Shown: positions 35,350 through 45,892, counted from the first letter of the stretch. The stretch is DNA of 64,000 bases from Pseudomonas fluorescens (GCF_902498195.1 NZ_CABVIY010000002.1:186001-250000); one strand, 5' to 3'. Notes: generated by a model not told the origin, from the sequence alone. Numbers and translations: made by a program.

Positions 35350-36903
35350 ATGCAGTTGATTGAACATTCCGACTCGCCGCGCTACATCCGCCTGCACGAG
35401 CGGGACAACGTAGTGATCGTGGTCAACGATCAGGGCGTACCGGCCGGTACCGCGTTTGCCGATGGACTGGTCACCGTGGACTTCGTGCCACAGAGCCACA
35501 AGGTCACCCTGGAAGACATTCCCGAGGGTGGCCAGGTGATTCGCTACGGCCAGACCATTGGCTACGCGTTGCAGCCGATTCCACGCGGTAGCTGGGTCAA
35601 GGAAGATCAACTGCGCATGCCGACCGCGCCACCGCTGGACAGCCTGCCGCTGTCCACCGAAGTGCCGGCCGCGCAAGCACCGCTGGAAGGCTACACCTTC
35701 GAGGGTTATCGCAATGCCGACGGCACCGTCGGCACGCGCAACATTCTGGGCATCACCACGACGGTGCAGTGCGTCACGGGCGTGCTGGATCATGCGGTCA
35801 AGCGCATCAAGGACGAATTGTTGCCCAAGTACCCGCACGTCGATGACGTAGTGGCGCTGACTCACAGCTACGGCTGTGGCGTGGCGATTACCGCCACTGA
35901 CGCATACATCCCCATTCGCACCGTGCGCAACCTGGCGCGCAACCCGAACCTGGGCGGTGAAGCCTTGGTGATCAGCCTGGGCTGCGAGAAGTTGCAGGCC
36001 GGGCAGGTGATGCACGAGGACGACAGCTCGGTGGATTTGAGCGAGCCGTGGCTGTACCGCCTGCAGGATTCCAGCCACGGTTTTACCGAGATGATCGAGC
36101 AGATCATGGAGCTGGCTGAAGTCCGCCTGAAGAAGCTCGATCAACGCCGCCGGGAAACCGTGCCGGCGTCCGAGCTGATCCTGGGCATGCAGTGTGGCGG
36201 CAGTGATGCGTTTTCCGGGATCACCGCCAACCCGGCCTTGGGCTATGCCTCGGACCTGTTGCTGCGCGCCGGCGCGACAGTGATGTTTTCCGAAGTGACC
36301 GAAGTGCGCGATGCGATCTACCTGCTGACCTCCCGGGCGAAAACCAGGGAAGTCGCACAAGAGCTGGTGCGCGAAATGGACTGGTACGACCGTTACCTGG
36401 CCAAGGGCGAAGCGGATCGCAGTGCCAACACCACGCCGGGCAACAAGAAGGGCGGGCTATCGAACATTGTCGAGAAGTCCCTGGGGTCGATCGTCAAGTC
36501 CGGCAGCAGCGCGATCAGCGGTGTGCTCGGCCCTGGCGAGCGGTTCAAGGAAAAAGGCCTGATCTTCTGCGCGACCCCGGCCAGCGATTTCGTCTGCGGG
36601 ACCTTGCAGTTGGCGGCGGGGATGAACCTGCACGTCTTCACCACCGGTCGCGGCACGCCATACGGGCTGGCCATGGCGCCCGTGGTGAAGGTGTCGACCC
36701 GGACCGAACTGGCACAGCGCTGGCCGGACCTGATCGACATCGATGCGGGGCGCATTGCTACCGGACGGGCGTCGATCGAGGAATTGGGCTGGGAGTTGTT
36801 CCACTACTACCTGGACGTGGCCAGCGGCAAACAGCAGACGTGGGCGGAGCGGCATAAGCTGCACAACGACATCACCCTGTTCAACCCGGCGCCAATTACC
36901 TGA
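35350..36903 (+). CDS. garD: Galactarate dehydratase
   Basis: A 517-residue enzyme of the UxaA/GarD family that dehydrates D-galactarate to 5-keto-4-deoxyglucarate. An N-terminal SAF domain (about 1-100, [13 protein letters not shown]) precedes the catalytic part with [15 protein letters not shown], the metal-site run [10 protein letters not shown] and [25 protein letters not shown] seven bases before the ATG supports the start. With KdgD and the semialdehyde dehydrogenase it completes galactarate breakdown to 2-oxoglutarate. A glucarate dehydratase (gudD) is not in the window. Confidence 0.95.
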   Translation: MQLIEHSDSPRYIRLHERDNVVIVVNDQGVPAGTAFADGLVTVDFVPQSHKVTLEDIPEGGQVIRYGQTIGYALQPIPRGSWVKEDQLRMPTAPPLDSLPLSTEVPAAQAPLEGYTFEGYRNADGTVGTRNILGITTTVQCVTGVLDHAVKRIKDELLPKYPHVDDVVALTHSYGCGVAITATDAYIPIRTVRNLARNPNLGGEALVISLGCEKLQAGQVMHEDDSSVDLSEPWLYRLQDSSHGFTEMIEQIMELAEVRLKKLDQRRRETVPASELILGMQCGGSDAFSGITANPALGYASDLLLRAGATVMFSEVTEVRDAIYLLTSRAKTREVAQELVREMDWYDRYLAKGEADRSANTTPGNKKGGLSNIVEKSLGSIVKSGSSAISGVLGPGERFKEKGLIFCATPASDFVCGTLQLAAGMNLHVFTTGRGTPYGLAMAPVVKVSTRTELAQRWPDLIDIDAGRIATGRASIEELGWELFHYYLDVASGKQQTWAERHKLHNDITLFNPAPIT

Positions 36904-36919
36904 TTTCGCGTCGCCTGTA

Positions 36920-36997
36920 AAAAGATCGCAGCCTGCGGCAGCTCCTACAGGGAAACGCAAATTCCAATGTAGGAGCTGCCGCAGGCTGCGATCTTTT
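36920..36997. repeat. REPIN, GCTGCGATC type
   Basis: Two inverted units (about 36920-36952 and 36968-36997) with core AGGAGCTGCCGCAGGCTGCG, 17 bases after garD. Here the poly-T side faces outward, opposite to the copy at 33842. Confidence 0.9.
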
Positions 36998-37065
36998 GAT
37001 CTTAAATCAGGCCCGGTGGCTTATCATTAGCCCCCTAACGACGCGCATCTCAAGGTTCCCCCGGC

Positions 37066-38007
37066 ATGCTGGCAATTTTCCTCGAAACCCTGAACATCAC
37101 CGCACCGGTGTTCGCCATGCTGTTTCTGGGTGTATTGCTCAAGCGCATCGACTGGATCAACGACAACTTCATCCATACCGCGTCGGCCCTGGTGTTCAAC
37201 GTCACCATGCCGGCGTTGCTGTTTCTGGGCATCCTGCATGCCGACCTGCACGCCGCGCTGCAACCGGCACTGCTGATCTATTTCTCCCTCGCGACCCTGG
37301 CGTGTTTCGCCATTGCCTGGGGCTGGGCGATTCTCAAGTGCCCGCGTGAAGACCGCGGGATCTATACCCAGGGCGCTTTCCGCGGCAACAACGGGGTGAT
37401 CGGCCTGGCACTGGCGGCGAGCATGTACGGCGACTACGGCATTTCCCTCGGCGCGATCCTCGCGGCGCTGGTGATCCTGTTCTACAACACCCTGTCGACC
37501 ATCGTGCTGGCGGTGTACAGCCCGATCATCAAGTCCGACCCGTGGAGCATCTGCAAAAGCGTATTCAGCAACCCGCTGATCATCAGCGTGATCGCGGCGG
37601 CGCCGTTTGCGTATTTCAAGATCGGCTTGCCGGGCTGGCTGGAAACCTCTGGCCAATACCTGGCGCAAACCACCTTGCCGCTGGCGCTGATCTGCATCGG
37701 CGGCACGTTGTCGCTCGCGGCGTTGCGCAAAAGCGGCAAGATGGCGCTCAGTTCAAGCCTGGTGAAAATGCTCGGCCTGCCGATCCTGGCGACGTTGGGG
37801 GCGTGGCTCTGGGGCTTTCGCGGCGCGGAGCTGGGAATTTTGTTTCTGTACTTCGGCAGCCCGACCGCCGCCGCCAGTTTCGTCATGGCCCGGGCGGCGG
37901 ATGGCAATCATGAGCTGGCGGCGGCGATCATTGTCATCACCACGCTGATGGCGGCGGTGACCACCAACATCGGGATCTTTTTGTTGCAGTGGGGTGGGTG
38001 GATCTAG
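37066..38007 (+). CDS. AEC-family (auxin efflux carrier-like) permease
   Basis: A 313-residue inner-membrane protein with about ten hydrophobic helices, starting MLAIFLETLNITAPVFAMLF, and with the AEC landmarks LVFNVTMPALLFL and FRGNNGVIGLALA near the middle, plus LICIGGTLSLAALR in the second half. Bacterial members transport organic anions such as malate or malonate; many are uncharacterised. It stands alone between two REPINs of different families, so its substrate cannot be guessed from neighbours, though the hexarate genes upstream make a carboxylate plausible. Confidence 0.88.
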   Translation: MLAIFLETLNITAPVFAMLFLGVLLKRIDWINDNFIHTASALVFNVTMPALLFLGILHADLHAALQPALLIYFSLATLACFAIAWGWAILKCPREDRGIYTQGAFRGNNGVIGLALAASMYGDYGISLGAILAALVILFYNTLSTIVLAVYSPIIKSDPWSICKSVFSNPLIISVIAAAPFAYFKIGLPGWLETSGQYLAQTTLPLALICIGGTLSLAALRKSGKMALSSSLVKMLGLPILATLGAWLWGFRGAELGILFLYFGSPTAAASFVMARAADGNHELAAAIIVITTLMAAVTTNIGIFLLQWGGWI

Positions 38008-38033
38008 CTGCAGATTTGCGGTGAATTGTAGGG

Positions 38034-38105
38034 CCTCTTCGCGAGCAAGCCCGCTCCCACATTTGGAATGCATTCCCCTGTGGGAGCGGGCTTGCTCGCG
38101 AAGGC
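38034..38105. repeat. REPIN, GAAGGC-type
   Basis: Inverted units at 38034-38061 and 38079-38105 with a short 17-base spacer, between two convergent genes. Confidence 0.92.
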
Positions 38106-38135
38106 GTCAGACCCGTCGTTGCAACATTCGGATAT

Positions 38136-38516
38136 TTACACCGGCTTCTGGTAGCTATCGATCACTTCCTGCGCCGCGCGGAACGCATCGATCGCCGCCG
38201 GCACGCCGGCATACACCGCGCAATGCAGCAGCGCCTCGCGGATTTCTTCCACGGTGCAGCCGTTGTTCAGCGCGCCGCGCACGTGACCCTTCAGTTCCTG
38301 CGGGCACTTCAGCGCGGTCAGCGCGGCGAGGGTGATCAGGCTGCGGGTTTTGAGTGGCAGGCCTTCGCGATTCCACACGCCGCCCCAGGCGTGTTCGTTG
38401 ACGAAATCCTGCAGCGGCTGGGTGAATTCGGTGGCGTTGCCCAGCGCGCGGTCGACGAAGGCGTCGCCCATCACTTGGCGACGTACTTCAACGCCGGTCT
38501 TCTTGTGCTCGGTCAT
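38136..38516 (-). CDS. Carboxymuconolactone decarboxylase family protein (PcaC-like)
   Basis: A 126-residue AhpD-like/carboxymuconolactone-decarboxylase family protein. The family signature appears as RSLITLAALTALKCPQELKG and EIREALLHCAVYAGVPAAID, containing the conserved Glu, a Cys and the following His-Cys. Size and sequence match 4-carboxymuconolactone decarboxylase PcaC of the protocatechuate branch, but no other pca gene is nearby, so the substrate is uncertain; peroxide-related roles occur in the wider family. Start MTEHKKTGVEVRRQ is preferred because GAGG is eight bases upstream; the ATG two codons earlier is too close to it. Confidence 0.88.
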   Translation of the reverse strand: MTEHKKTGVEVRRQVMGDAFVDRALGNATEFTQPLQDFVNEHAWGGVWNREGLPLKTRSLITLAALTALKCPQELKGHVRGALNNGCTVEEIREALLHCAVYAGVPAAIDAFRAAQEVIDSYQKPV

Positions 38517-38531
38517 GGCCATTTCCTCTTT

Positions 38532-39575
38532 TTAGTGTTGGCGACGCCAGGCGCGCAGCGACGTGAACAGCAGGAACGCCACCAGCGCCGGCAGGACGAA
38601 AAACAACATCAAATGTTCAAGTTTGCCCGCCAGCGGCATGCCGGTGGTGAACGACACCACGTGCAGGCCGTAGGCCAGGTACAAGCCCAGAAACAGCAGG
38701 CCTTCGGCGCGGGTCACCCGGTAACCGGAATAGAACACCGGCAGGCACAGCGCCGCGACGCCGAGCATCACCGGCAGGTCGAAATCCAGGGCATTGGGCG
38801 ACACCGACAGCGGTGACGGCGCGATCAGCGCGGTCAAGCCGAGCACGCCCAGCAGGTTGAACAGGTTGCTGCCGATCACGTTGCCCACCGCAATCTCCCG
38901 CTCACCGCGCAAGGCGGCGATCAGCGAAGTCGCGAGTTCCGGCAGGGAGGTGCTGACGGCGACGATGGTCAGCCCGATGATCCGTTCCGACAGCCCCAGG
39001 TCGGTGGCGACCGATACCGCCGCCCCCAGCAGCAAATGCCCGGCGTACACCAGCATGGCCAGGCCGGCGGCGATCATCAGCAGGCTGCTGATCCACGGTG
39101 CCTGGCCGGCATGGTCGTGGCTGGACACCGGACGCGCCGAATGCCGCGATTGGCGCAGCAGCAAGGCCAGGTACAGCAGCAGCGCCGCCAGCAGTATCAC
39201 GCCGTCGACGCGGGTCAGGTCTTCGTTCCAGGCCAGCACGAACACCAGCAGGCTGGCGCCGATCATCAGCGGGATGTCCAGGCGCACCAGTTGCCGTGAA
39301 ACCCGCAACGGGATGATCAGCGCCGACAGCCCGAGGGTCACGAGGATGTTGAAGATACTGCTGCCGATCACGCTGCCCACGGCGATGTCGGCGTTGTGCG
39401 CCAGGGTCGCCTGCAGGCTCACTGCCATTTGCGGTGCACTGCTGCCGAGGGCGACGATGGTCAGGCCGATGATCAGCGGTCGCACATGCAGGCGCGCAGC
39501 CAGGCGCACCGCGGCACGTACCATCAGTTCGGCGCCGGCAATCAACAGCACCAGCCCGCTGAGTAATTCGATCAC
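38532..39575 (-). CDS. Calcium/sodium antiporter family protein (YrbG-like)
   Basis: A 347-residue inner-membrane cation exchanger with ten or so hydrophobic helices in two inverted halves. The two alpha-repeats are clear: GLTIVALGSSAPQMAVSLQA in the first half and GLTIVAVSTSLPELATSLIA in the second, each followed by an N-x-x-G-S-(S/N)-(I/L)-F-N motif. This is the K+-independent Ca2+/Na+ or Ca2+/H+ exchanger layout. The start is a GTG (V/M-IELLSGLVLLIAG); no strong ribosome site is seen. Fifteen bases separate it from the PcaC-like gene downstream. Confidence 0.9.
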   Translation of the reverse strand: MIELLSGLVLLIAGAELMVRAAVRLAARLHVRPLIIGLTIVALGSSAPQMAVSLQATLAHNADIAVGSVIGSSIFNILVTLGLSALIIPLRVSRQLVRLDIPLMIGASLLVFVLAWNEDLTRVDGVILLAALLLYLALLLRQSRHSARPVSSHDHAGQAPWISSLLMIAAGLAMLVYAGHLLLGAAVSVATDLGLSERIIGLTIVAVSTSLPELATSLIAALRGEREIAVGNVIGSNLFNLLGVLGLTALIAPSPLSVSPNALDFDLPVMLGVAALCLPVFYSGYRVTRAEGLLFLGLYLAYGLHVVSFTTGMPLAGKLEHLMLFFVLPALVAFLLFTSLRAWRRQH

Positions 39576-39625
39576 GCTGATCAGGGGTAAATCGGCTAGT
39601 CCGAAAATGGTCTGGGCTCCGTGTG

Positions 39626-39997
39626 TCAGTCGAGGGCTTGCACGCGAACCCGTGCAGTGCCGCTTCTGAGCATACCCAGTCGTTCGGCCGCTTCATGGGA
39701 CAGGTCGATCAGGCGGCCACGGGTGTGAGGCCCGCGATCGTTGATGCGCACCACGCAGGACTTGTCGTTGTTCAGGTTGGTGACCTTCACCCGCGTACCA
39801 AAGGGTAGCTGGCGATGGGCGGCGGTCAGGGAATTCTTGTCGAAACGCTCGCCGCTGGCGGTGCGTTTGCCTTGGTGTTTGGCGCCGTAATAGGACGCTA
39901 TACCGGTCTTGTCGTAGCCGTGTGGGTCGACGGTGTCGGTGCTGGCGCAACCTGATAGCAGAGAGAGCAGGGCGCAAAATCCAAGTAGACGCTTCAT
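39626..39997 (-). CDS. Short RlpA-like lipoprotein (double-psi beta barrel)
   Basis: A 123-residue lipoprotein: signal peptide MKRLLGFCALLSLLSGCAS with lipobox LLSGC (Cys17), then a double-psi beta-barrel domain of the RlpA type: TGIASYYGAKHQGKRTASGE, LPFGTRVKVTNL and VVRINDRGPHTRGRLIDLS, which includes the catalytic-type Asp of RlpA/MltA folds. RlpA of P. aeruginosa is a lytic transglycosylase acting on peptidoglycan without stem peptides and carries a SPOR domain; here the SPOR domain is absent and the protein is much shorter. So it is probably a second, RlpA-like cell-wall protein anchored in the outer membrane. Confidence 0.85.
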   Translation of the reverse strand: MKRLLGFCALLSLLSGCASTDTVDPHGYDKTGIASYYGAKHQGKRTASGERFDKNSLTAAHRQLPFGTRVKVTNLNNDKSCVVRINDRGPHTRGRLIDLSHEAAERLGMLRSGTARVRVQALD

Positions 39998-40018
39998 TTG
40001 AAAGCTTCCAAAAACAAA

Positions 40019-40107
40019 TGTGGGAGCGGGCTTGCTCGCGAATGCATTCTGACAGTCAACTCTGAGTTGAGTGCCGAACCGCATTCGCGAGCAAGCCCGC
40101 TCCCACA
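40019..40107. repeat. REPIN, GAATGC variant
   Basis: Inverted units with core GTGGGAGCGGGCTTG at 40019-40045 and 40081-40107. The outer end reads GAATGC instead of GAAGGC, shared with the copy at 57031. Confidence 0.92.
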
Positions 40108-40109
40108 AG

Positions 40110-40144
40110 GGAATGGAGCCAGTGTATTTGGCTGGCTCCATTCC
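40110..40144 (-). terminator. Hairpin behind gatB
   Basis: GGAATGGAGCCAG (40110-40122) pairs perfectly with CTGGCTCCATTCC (40132-40144), three bases beyond the gatB stop. Only a weak T-rich tail follows on the reverse strand, so it may end transcription inefficiently. Confidence 0.65.
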
Positions 40145-40146
40145 TA

Positions 40147-41592
40147 TCAGCCTTCGAGCTTGCTTTTAAGCAGTTCGTTGACCTGTTGCGGGTTGGCCTT
40201 GCCTTTGGAGGCTTTCATGGCCTGGCCGACGAAGAAGCCGAACATCTTGCCGCGTTTGGCTTCGTCTGCCGCGCGGTATTGTTCAACCTGCTCGGCGTTG
40301 GCCGCGAGCATTTCGTCCAGCACCGCCGAGATGGCGCCGGTGTCGGTCACTTGCTTGAGGCCGCGCTTGTCGATGATCTCGTCCGCGCTGCCTTCGCCGT
40401 TGGCCATGGCTTCGAACACCACCTTGGCGATCTTGCCCGAGATGGTGTTGTCCTTGATGCGCAGCAGCATGCCGCCCAGTTGCTCGGCCGAAACCGGCGA
40501 GTCCTCGATGTCCAGGCCTTGCTTGTTGAGCAGGCTGCCCAGTTCAACCATGACCCAGTTGGCTGCCAGCTTGGCGTCGCCGCCGATGCTCGCGACTTTC
40601 TCGAAGTAGTCGGCTTGTTCGCGGCTGGTAGCCAGCACGCTGGCGTCGTAGACCGACAGGCCGAATTGCTCCTGGAAGCGCTCGCGTTTCTGCGGTGGCA
40701 GTTCCGGCAGGGTGGCGCGCACGTCGTTGAGGAACGAATTCTCGATCACCACCGGCAGCAGGTCCGGATCGGGGAAGTAACGGTAGTCGTTGGCTTCCTC
40801 CTTGCTGCGCATCGGACGGGTTTCGTCCTTGTTCGGGTCGTACAGGCGCGTCTGCTGGATCACCTTGCCACCGTCTTCGATCAGTTCGATCTGACGCTGG
40901 ATTTCGCTGTTGATCGCCTTCTCGATGAAGCGGAACGAGTTGACGTTCTTGATCTCGCAGCGGGTGCCGAACTCGACCTGGCCTTTAGGACGGATCGACA
41001 CGTTGCAGTCGCAACGCAGCGAGCCTTCGGCCATGTTGCCGTCGCAGATACCGAGGTAGCGCACCAGGGCGTGGATCGCCTTGACGTAAGCCACGGCTTC
41101 CTTGGCGCTGCGCATGTCCGGCTCGGAGACGATTTCCAGCAGTGGCGTGCCGGCACGGTTCAGGTCGATGCCGCTGGCGCCGCTGAACTCTTCGTGCAGG
41201 CTCTTGCCGGCGTCTTCTTCCAGGTGCGCGCGGGTGATGCCGACGCGTTTGACCGTGCCGTCTTCCAGCGCGATGTCCAGGTGGCCCTTGCCGACGATCG
41301 GCAGTTCCATCTGGCTGATCTGGTAGCCCTTGGGCAGGTCCGGGTAGAAGTAGTTTTTACGGGCGAACACGTTGTGCTGGCCGATCTCGGCGTCAATTGC
41401 CAGACCGAACATCACCGCCATGCGCACCGCTTCCTGGTTCAGCACTGGCAATACGCCAGGCATGCCGAGGTCGATCAGGCTGGCCTGGGTGTTCGGCTCG
41501 GAACCGAAGGTGGTGGAACTACCGGAAAAGATTTTCGACCGGGTGGTGAGCTGGGTGTGAATCTCCAGCCCGATCACGACTTCCCATTGCAT
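40147..41592 (-). CDS. gatB: Asp-tRNA(Asn)/Glu-tRNA(Gln) amidotransferase subunit B
   Basis: A 481-residue tRNA-binding and kinase subunit of the GatCAB amidotransferase, which converts misacylated Glu-tRNA(Gln) and/or Asp-tRNA(Asn) to the correct amide form. Family landmarks are [33 protein letters not shown] text, [14 protein letters not shown] and the C-terminal YqeY-like domain ([20 protein letters not shown]). Start at MQWEVVIG matches the family; the longer open frame overlaps gatA. Last gene of gatCAB; ten bases from gatA. Confidence 0.97.
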   Translation of the reverse strand: MQWEVVIGLEIHTQLTTRSKIFSGSSTTFGSEPNTQASLIDLGMPGVLPVLNQEAVRMAVMFGLAIDAEIGQHNVFARKNYFYPDLPKGYQISQMELPIVGKGHLDIALEDGTVKRVGITRAHLEEDAGKSLHEEFSGASGIDLNRAGTPLLEIVSEPDMRSAKEAVAYVKAIHALVRYLGICDGNMAEGSLRCDCNVSIRPKGQVEFGTRCEIKNVNSFRFIEKAINSEIQRQIELIEDGGKVIQQTRLYDPNKDETRPMRSKEEANDYRYFPDPDLLPVVIENSFLNDVRATLPELPPQKRERFQEQFGLSVYDASVLATSREQADYFEKVASIGGDAKLAANWVMVELGSLLNKQGLDIEDSPVSAEQLGGMLLRIKDNTISGKIAKVVFEAMANGEGSADEIIDKRGLKQVTDTGAISAVLDEMLAANAEQVEQYRAADEAKRGKMFGFFVGQAMKASKGKANPQQVNELLKSKLEG

Positions 41593-41602
41593 GTGTGTCT
41601 CC

Positions 41603-43054
41603 TCAGAAGCCGGTTGGGGTGCGTGTGTGCCAGTCAGTGTTGAGCTGATACTGGTGCGCAACGTTGAGCAAGCGGCCTTCCTGGAAATACGGAGCGAGCA
41701 ATTGCACGCCCACCGGCAGGCCATCGACGAAACCTGCAGGCATGGACAAGCCCGGCAGACCCGCGAGGTTGGCGGTGATGGTGTAGACGTCTTCCAGGTA
41801 CGCAGCGACCGGGTCGCTGTTCTTGGCGCCGAGCTTCCAGGCCGGGTTCGGCGTGGTTGGGCCGAGGATGATGTCGACCTCATTGAAGGCGGCCATGAAG
41901 TCGTTCTTGATCAGGCGACGGATCTTCTGCGCCTTCAGGTAGTAGGCGTCGTAGTAACCGGCGGACAGCGCGTAGGCACCGACCATGATCCGGCGCTGCA
42001 CTTCAGGCCCGAAGCCTTCGCCACGGGAGCGCTTGTACAGGTCGATCAGGTTGACCGGGTTTTCGCAGCGGTGGCCGAAGCGCACGCCGTCGAAACGCGA
42101 CAGGTTGGAAGAGGCTTCCGCCGGGGCGATCACGTAGTACGCAGGAATCGCGTGCTGCATGTTCGGCAGGCTGATTTCCTTGATCACGGCGCCGAGCTTT
42201 TCCAGCTCCTTGACGCTGTTGTGGATCAGCTCGGCGATGCGCGGGTCGAGACCGGCGCTGAAATACTCTTTCGGCACGCCGATGCGCAGGCCTTGCAGCG
42301 AACCGTTCAGGCTGGCGCTGTAGTCCGGCACGGGTTCATCGATGCTGGTGGAGTCGTTCGGGTCGAAGCCGGCCATACCTTGCAACAAAATTGCGCAGTC
42401 TTCGGCGGTGCGAGCCAACGGGCCACCCTGATCGAGGCTGGAGGCGTAGGCGATCATGCCCCAGCGCGAAACACGACCGTACGTCGGTTTCAGGCCGGTG
42501 AGGTTGGTCAACGCGGCGGGCTGACGAATGGAACCGCCAGTGTCGGTCCCCGTGGCTGCCGGCAACAGACGAGCGGCAACGGCGGCGGCCGAACCACCCG
42601 ACGAGCCGCCCGGTACGTGCTCCAGGTTCCACGGGTTTTTCACCGCGCCGTAGTAGCTCGACTCGTTGGCCGAACCCATGGCGAATTCGTCCATGTTGGT
42701 CTTGCCCAGGGTCACGGCCCCGGCAGCGGCCAGCTTGGCAACCACGGTGGCATCGTACGGTGCCTTGAAGTTGTCGAGCATCTTCGAGCCGCAGCTGGTG
42801 CGGATACCCTGGGTGCAGAACAGGTCCTTGTGGGCGATCGGCGCGCCAAGCAGGGCGCCGCTCTCACCGTTGGCGCGGCGTGTGTCAGCGGCTTTCGCCT
42901 GCGAGAGCGCCAGCTCTTCGGTGAGGCTGATGAAACTGTTGAGCTGCGGATCGAGCTGGGCGATGCGCGCCAGCAGGACCTTGGTCAGCTCTTCGGAGGA
43001 AAACTTCTTGTCGGCGAGTCCGCGGGCGATCTCGGCCAGAGTCAATTGATGCAT
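41603..43054 (-). CDS. gatA: Asp-tRNA(Asn)/Glu-tRNA(Gln) amidotransferase subunit A
   Basis: A 483-residue amidase-signature enzyme that frees ammonia from glutamine and channels it to GatB. The Ser-cisSer-Lys triad is visible: Lys76 (PIAHKDLF), Ser151 ([12 protein letters not shown]) and nucleophile Ser175 ([12 protein letters not shown]). Length is family-typical. It follows gatC by 16 bases and precedes gatB by ten, a compact operon. Confidence 0.97.
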   Translation of the reverse strand: MHQLTLAEIARGLADKKFSSEELTKVLLARIAQLDPQLNSFISLTEELALSQAKAADTRRANGESGALLGAPIAHKDLFCTQGIRTSCGSKMLDNFKAPYDATVVAKLAAAGAVTLGKTNMDEFAMGSANESSYYGAVKNPWNLEHVPGGSSGGSAAAVAARLLPAATGTDTGGSIRQPAALTNLTGLKPTYGRVSRWGMIAYASSLDQGGPLARTAEDCAILLQGMAGFDPNDSTSIDEPVPDYSASLNGSLQGLRIGVPKEYFSAGLDPRIAELIHNSVKELEKLGAVIKEISLPNMQHAIPAYYVIAPAEASSNLSRFDGVRFGHRCENPVNLIDLYKRSRGEGFGPEVQRRIMVGAYALSAGYYDAYYLKAQKIRRLIKNDFMAAFNEVDIILGPTTPNPAWKLGAKNSDPVAAYLEDVYTITANLAGLPGLSMPAGFVDGLPVGVQLLAPYFQEGRLLNVAHQYQLNTDWHTRTPTGF

Positions 43055-43070
43055 TGCAGGCTCTTTCCCT

Positions 43071-43358
43071 TTAGTCGATGACTTTCGGAACCAGGTACAG
43101 GCCGTTTTCGACCGCTGGTGCGATGGATTGGTAAGCCTCGCGATGATTGGTCTCGGTCACGATGTCCGCACGCAGGCGCTGGCTGGCTTCCAGTGGGTGG
43201 GCCAGCGGTTCGATACCGTCGGTATTGACCGCCTGCATTTCGTCGACCAGCCCGAGAATGCTGTTGAGGGCCGAAGTGATGTGTGGAAGATCGGCATCAT
43301 TGAGGCCAAGGCAGGCCAGATGAGCGATTTTTTCCACGTCGGAGCGTTCAAGCGCCAT
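43071..43358 (-). CDS. gatC: Asp-tRNA(Asn)/Glu-tRNA(Gln) amidotransferase subunit C
   Basis: The 95-residue small subunit that wraps around GatA and holds the complex together. It reads [20 protein letters not shown] and ends [12 protein letters not shown], both typical of GatC (the Arg-x-D-x-V at the end of the family is replaced by a shortened VPKVID). GGAG seven bases before the ATG. First gene of the operon, divergent from mreB across 211 bases. Confidence 0.96.
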   Translation of the reverse strand: MALERSDVEKIAHLACLGLNDADLPHITSALNSILGLVDEMQAVNTDGIEPLAHPLEASQRLRADIVTETNHREAYQSIAPAVENGLYLVPKVID

Positions 43359-43557
43359 TGGGATTCTCCAGTGGAAAACAAAACGGACGACGTCCGTGTG
43401 TTAGATTGTCGGAACACTACCGCACTTCTACGGTCATAAGGCCGCGATTGTGGGGCTTGGTGCACAGAAAAGCGGCCAATTTAACATATTGGCGCCTTGC
43501 CCAAAATCCCTGTCGTTGTTAGAGTTTGCCGCACTTTTTTACCCACGCGTTGCCTAG

Positions 43558-44607
<1,050 letters not shown>

Positions 44608-44639
44608 CCCGCCGGATCGCCTCCATGCTGTTGAGCGCG

Positions 44640-44665
44640 CAGGCAGCACTTTGCAGTGCTGCCTG
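44640..44665 (+). other. Intercistronic hairpin between mreB and mreC
   Basis: CAGGCAGCACT (44640-44650) pairs perfectly with AGTGCTGCCTG (44655-44665) around TTGC, 33 bases after the mreB stop; the tail TTCGCGTTTATCTT is only partly U-rich. It could be a partial terminator or protect the mreB message. Confidence 0.7.
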
Positions 44666-44749
44666 TTCGCGTTTATCTTCTGTCGTCTGCATCCAGGCCG
44701 GTTTGATGCCGTATGAATAAAGAGAACATTTGCCTGGGAGGAGCGGCTC

Positions 44750-45892
44750 ATTAAACCGCTTTTCACCAAGGGTCCCTCACTGGGCGTGCGCTTGTTGGTG
44801 CTGGTCGTGCTTTCGGTCGCGCTGATGGTGGTCGATGCCCGCTTCACACTGCTCAAGCCAGTGCGTAGCCAGATGTCGCTGGTGCTGATGCAGTCCTACT
44901 GGATCACCGACCTGCCGCAGCGGCTATGGCAGGGTGTGGCCAGCCAGTTTGGCAGCCGGACCGAACTCGTCGCCGAAAACGAAAAACTCAAGAGCGAGAA
45001 CCTGCTGTTGCAGGGGCGCATGCAAAAGCTTGCTTCCCTGACCGAACAGAACGTTCGGCTGCGCGAGTTGCTCAACTCATCGGCACTGGTCAACGAGAAG
45101 GTCGAAGTGGCCGAATTGATCGGCATGGACCCCAACCCGTTCACCCATCGCATCATCATCAACAAAGGCGAACGTGATGGCGTGGTCCTCGGTCAGCCGG
45201 TCCTCGATGCCCGTGGCCTGATGGGCCAGGTGGTCGAGTTGATGCCCTACACCTCCCGCGTCCTGCTGCTGACCGACTCCACCCACAGCATTCCGGTGCA
45301 GGTCAACCGTAACGGCCTGCGGGCGATTGCCAGCGGTACCGGTAACCCGGAGCGCCTCGAACTGCGCCACGTGGCGGATACCGCCGACATCAAGGAAGGC
45401 GATCTGCTGGTCAGCTCCGGCCTCGGCCAGCGGTTCCCCGCGGGTTACCCGGTCGCCACGGTCAAGGAAGTGATTCACGACTCCGGTCAGCCGTTCGCCA
45501 TTGTCCGCGCGGTGCCGACCGCGGCCCTCAACCGCAGCCGTTACCTGCTGCTGGTGTTCAGCGACAACCGCACGGCTGAAGAGCGGGCCAACGATGCCGC
45601 GCAGGCCCAGGAATCCCTGGATGCGCAAGGCGGTGGGCCGATCATCCCGGCGACCGTGCCGAAACCCGCGATCGTTCCGGCTGCCGTTGCGGCACCGGCC
45701 ACGCCGGCCGCTCCAGCGGTGGCACCCGCAGCCGCCGCACCGGTCAAGCCTGCCGCCACCCATCCGGCCGCTGCCAGGCCGCCAGCGACTGCCCCGGCAG
45801 CCGCCAAGCCGCCGGCGGCTCAGCCCGCTGCCGTCAAGCCTGCTGCCAAACCGCCTGCCTCCGCGCCGGCGACCACTGGGGGACGAGAATAA
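44750..45892 (+). CDS. mreC: Rod-shape protein MreC, probable AUU start
   Basis: A 380-residue periplasmic scaffold of the elongasome. The reading frame has no ATG, GTG or TTG at the place the family begins; the codon there is ATT, giving (M)KPLFTKGPSLGVRLL, which lines up residue for residue with the E. coli start MKPIFSRGPSLQIRL. GGGAGGAG lies six bases before the ATT. The next usual start, GTG at 44786, would cut off 12 conserved residues and shorten the N-terminal tail. After the membrane helix (about 17-31) come a coiled coil (about 65-105) and the beta-barrel domains; residues ~284-380 are a Pro/Ala-rich low-complexity tail longer than in E. coli. Stop overlaps mreD (TAATG). Confidence 0.9.
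   Translation: MKPLFTKGPSLGVRLLVLVVLSVALMVVDARFTLLKPVRSQMSLVLMQSYWITDLPQRLWQGVASQFGSRTELVAENEKLKSENLLLQGRMQKLASLTEQNVRLRELLNSSALVNEKVEVAELIGMDPNPFTHRIIINKGERDGVVLGQPVLDARGLMGQVVELMPYTSRVLLLTDSTHSIPVQVNRNGLRAIASGTGNPERLELRHVADTADIKEGDLLVSSGLGQRFPAGYPVATVKEVIHDSGQPFAIVRAVPTAALNRSRYLLLVFSDNRTAEERANDAAQAQESLDAQGGGPIIPATVPKPAIVPAAVAAPATPAAPAVAPAAAAPVKPAATHPAAARPPATAPAAAKPPAAQPAAVKPAAKPPASAPATTGGRE

Noticed and set aside
41097..41397. Several short open frames inside gatB on both strands.
   Set aside because: All overlap the clear gatB frame and show its third-position bias on the wrong strand or phase.
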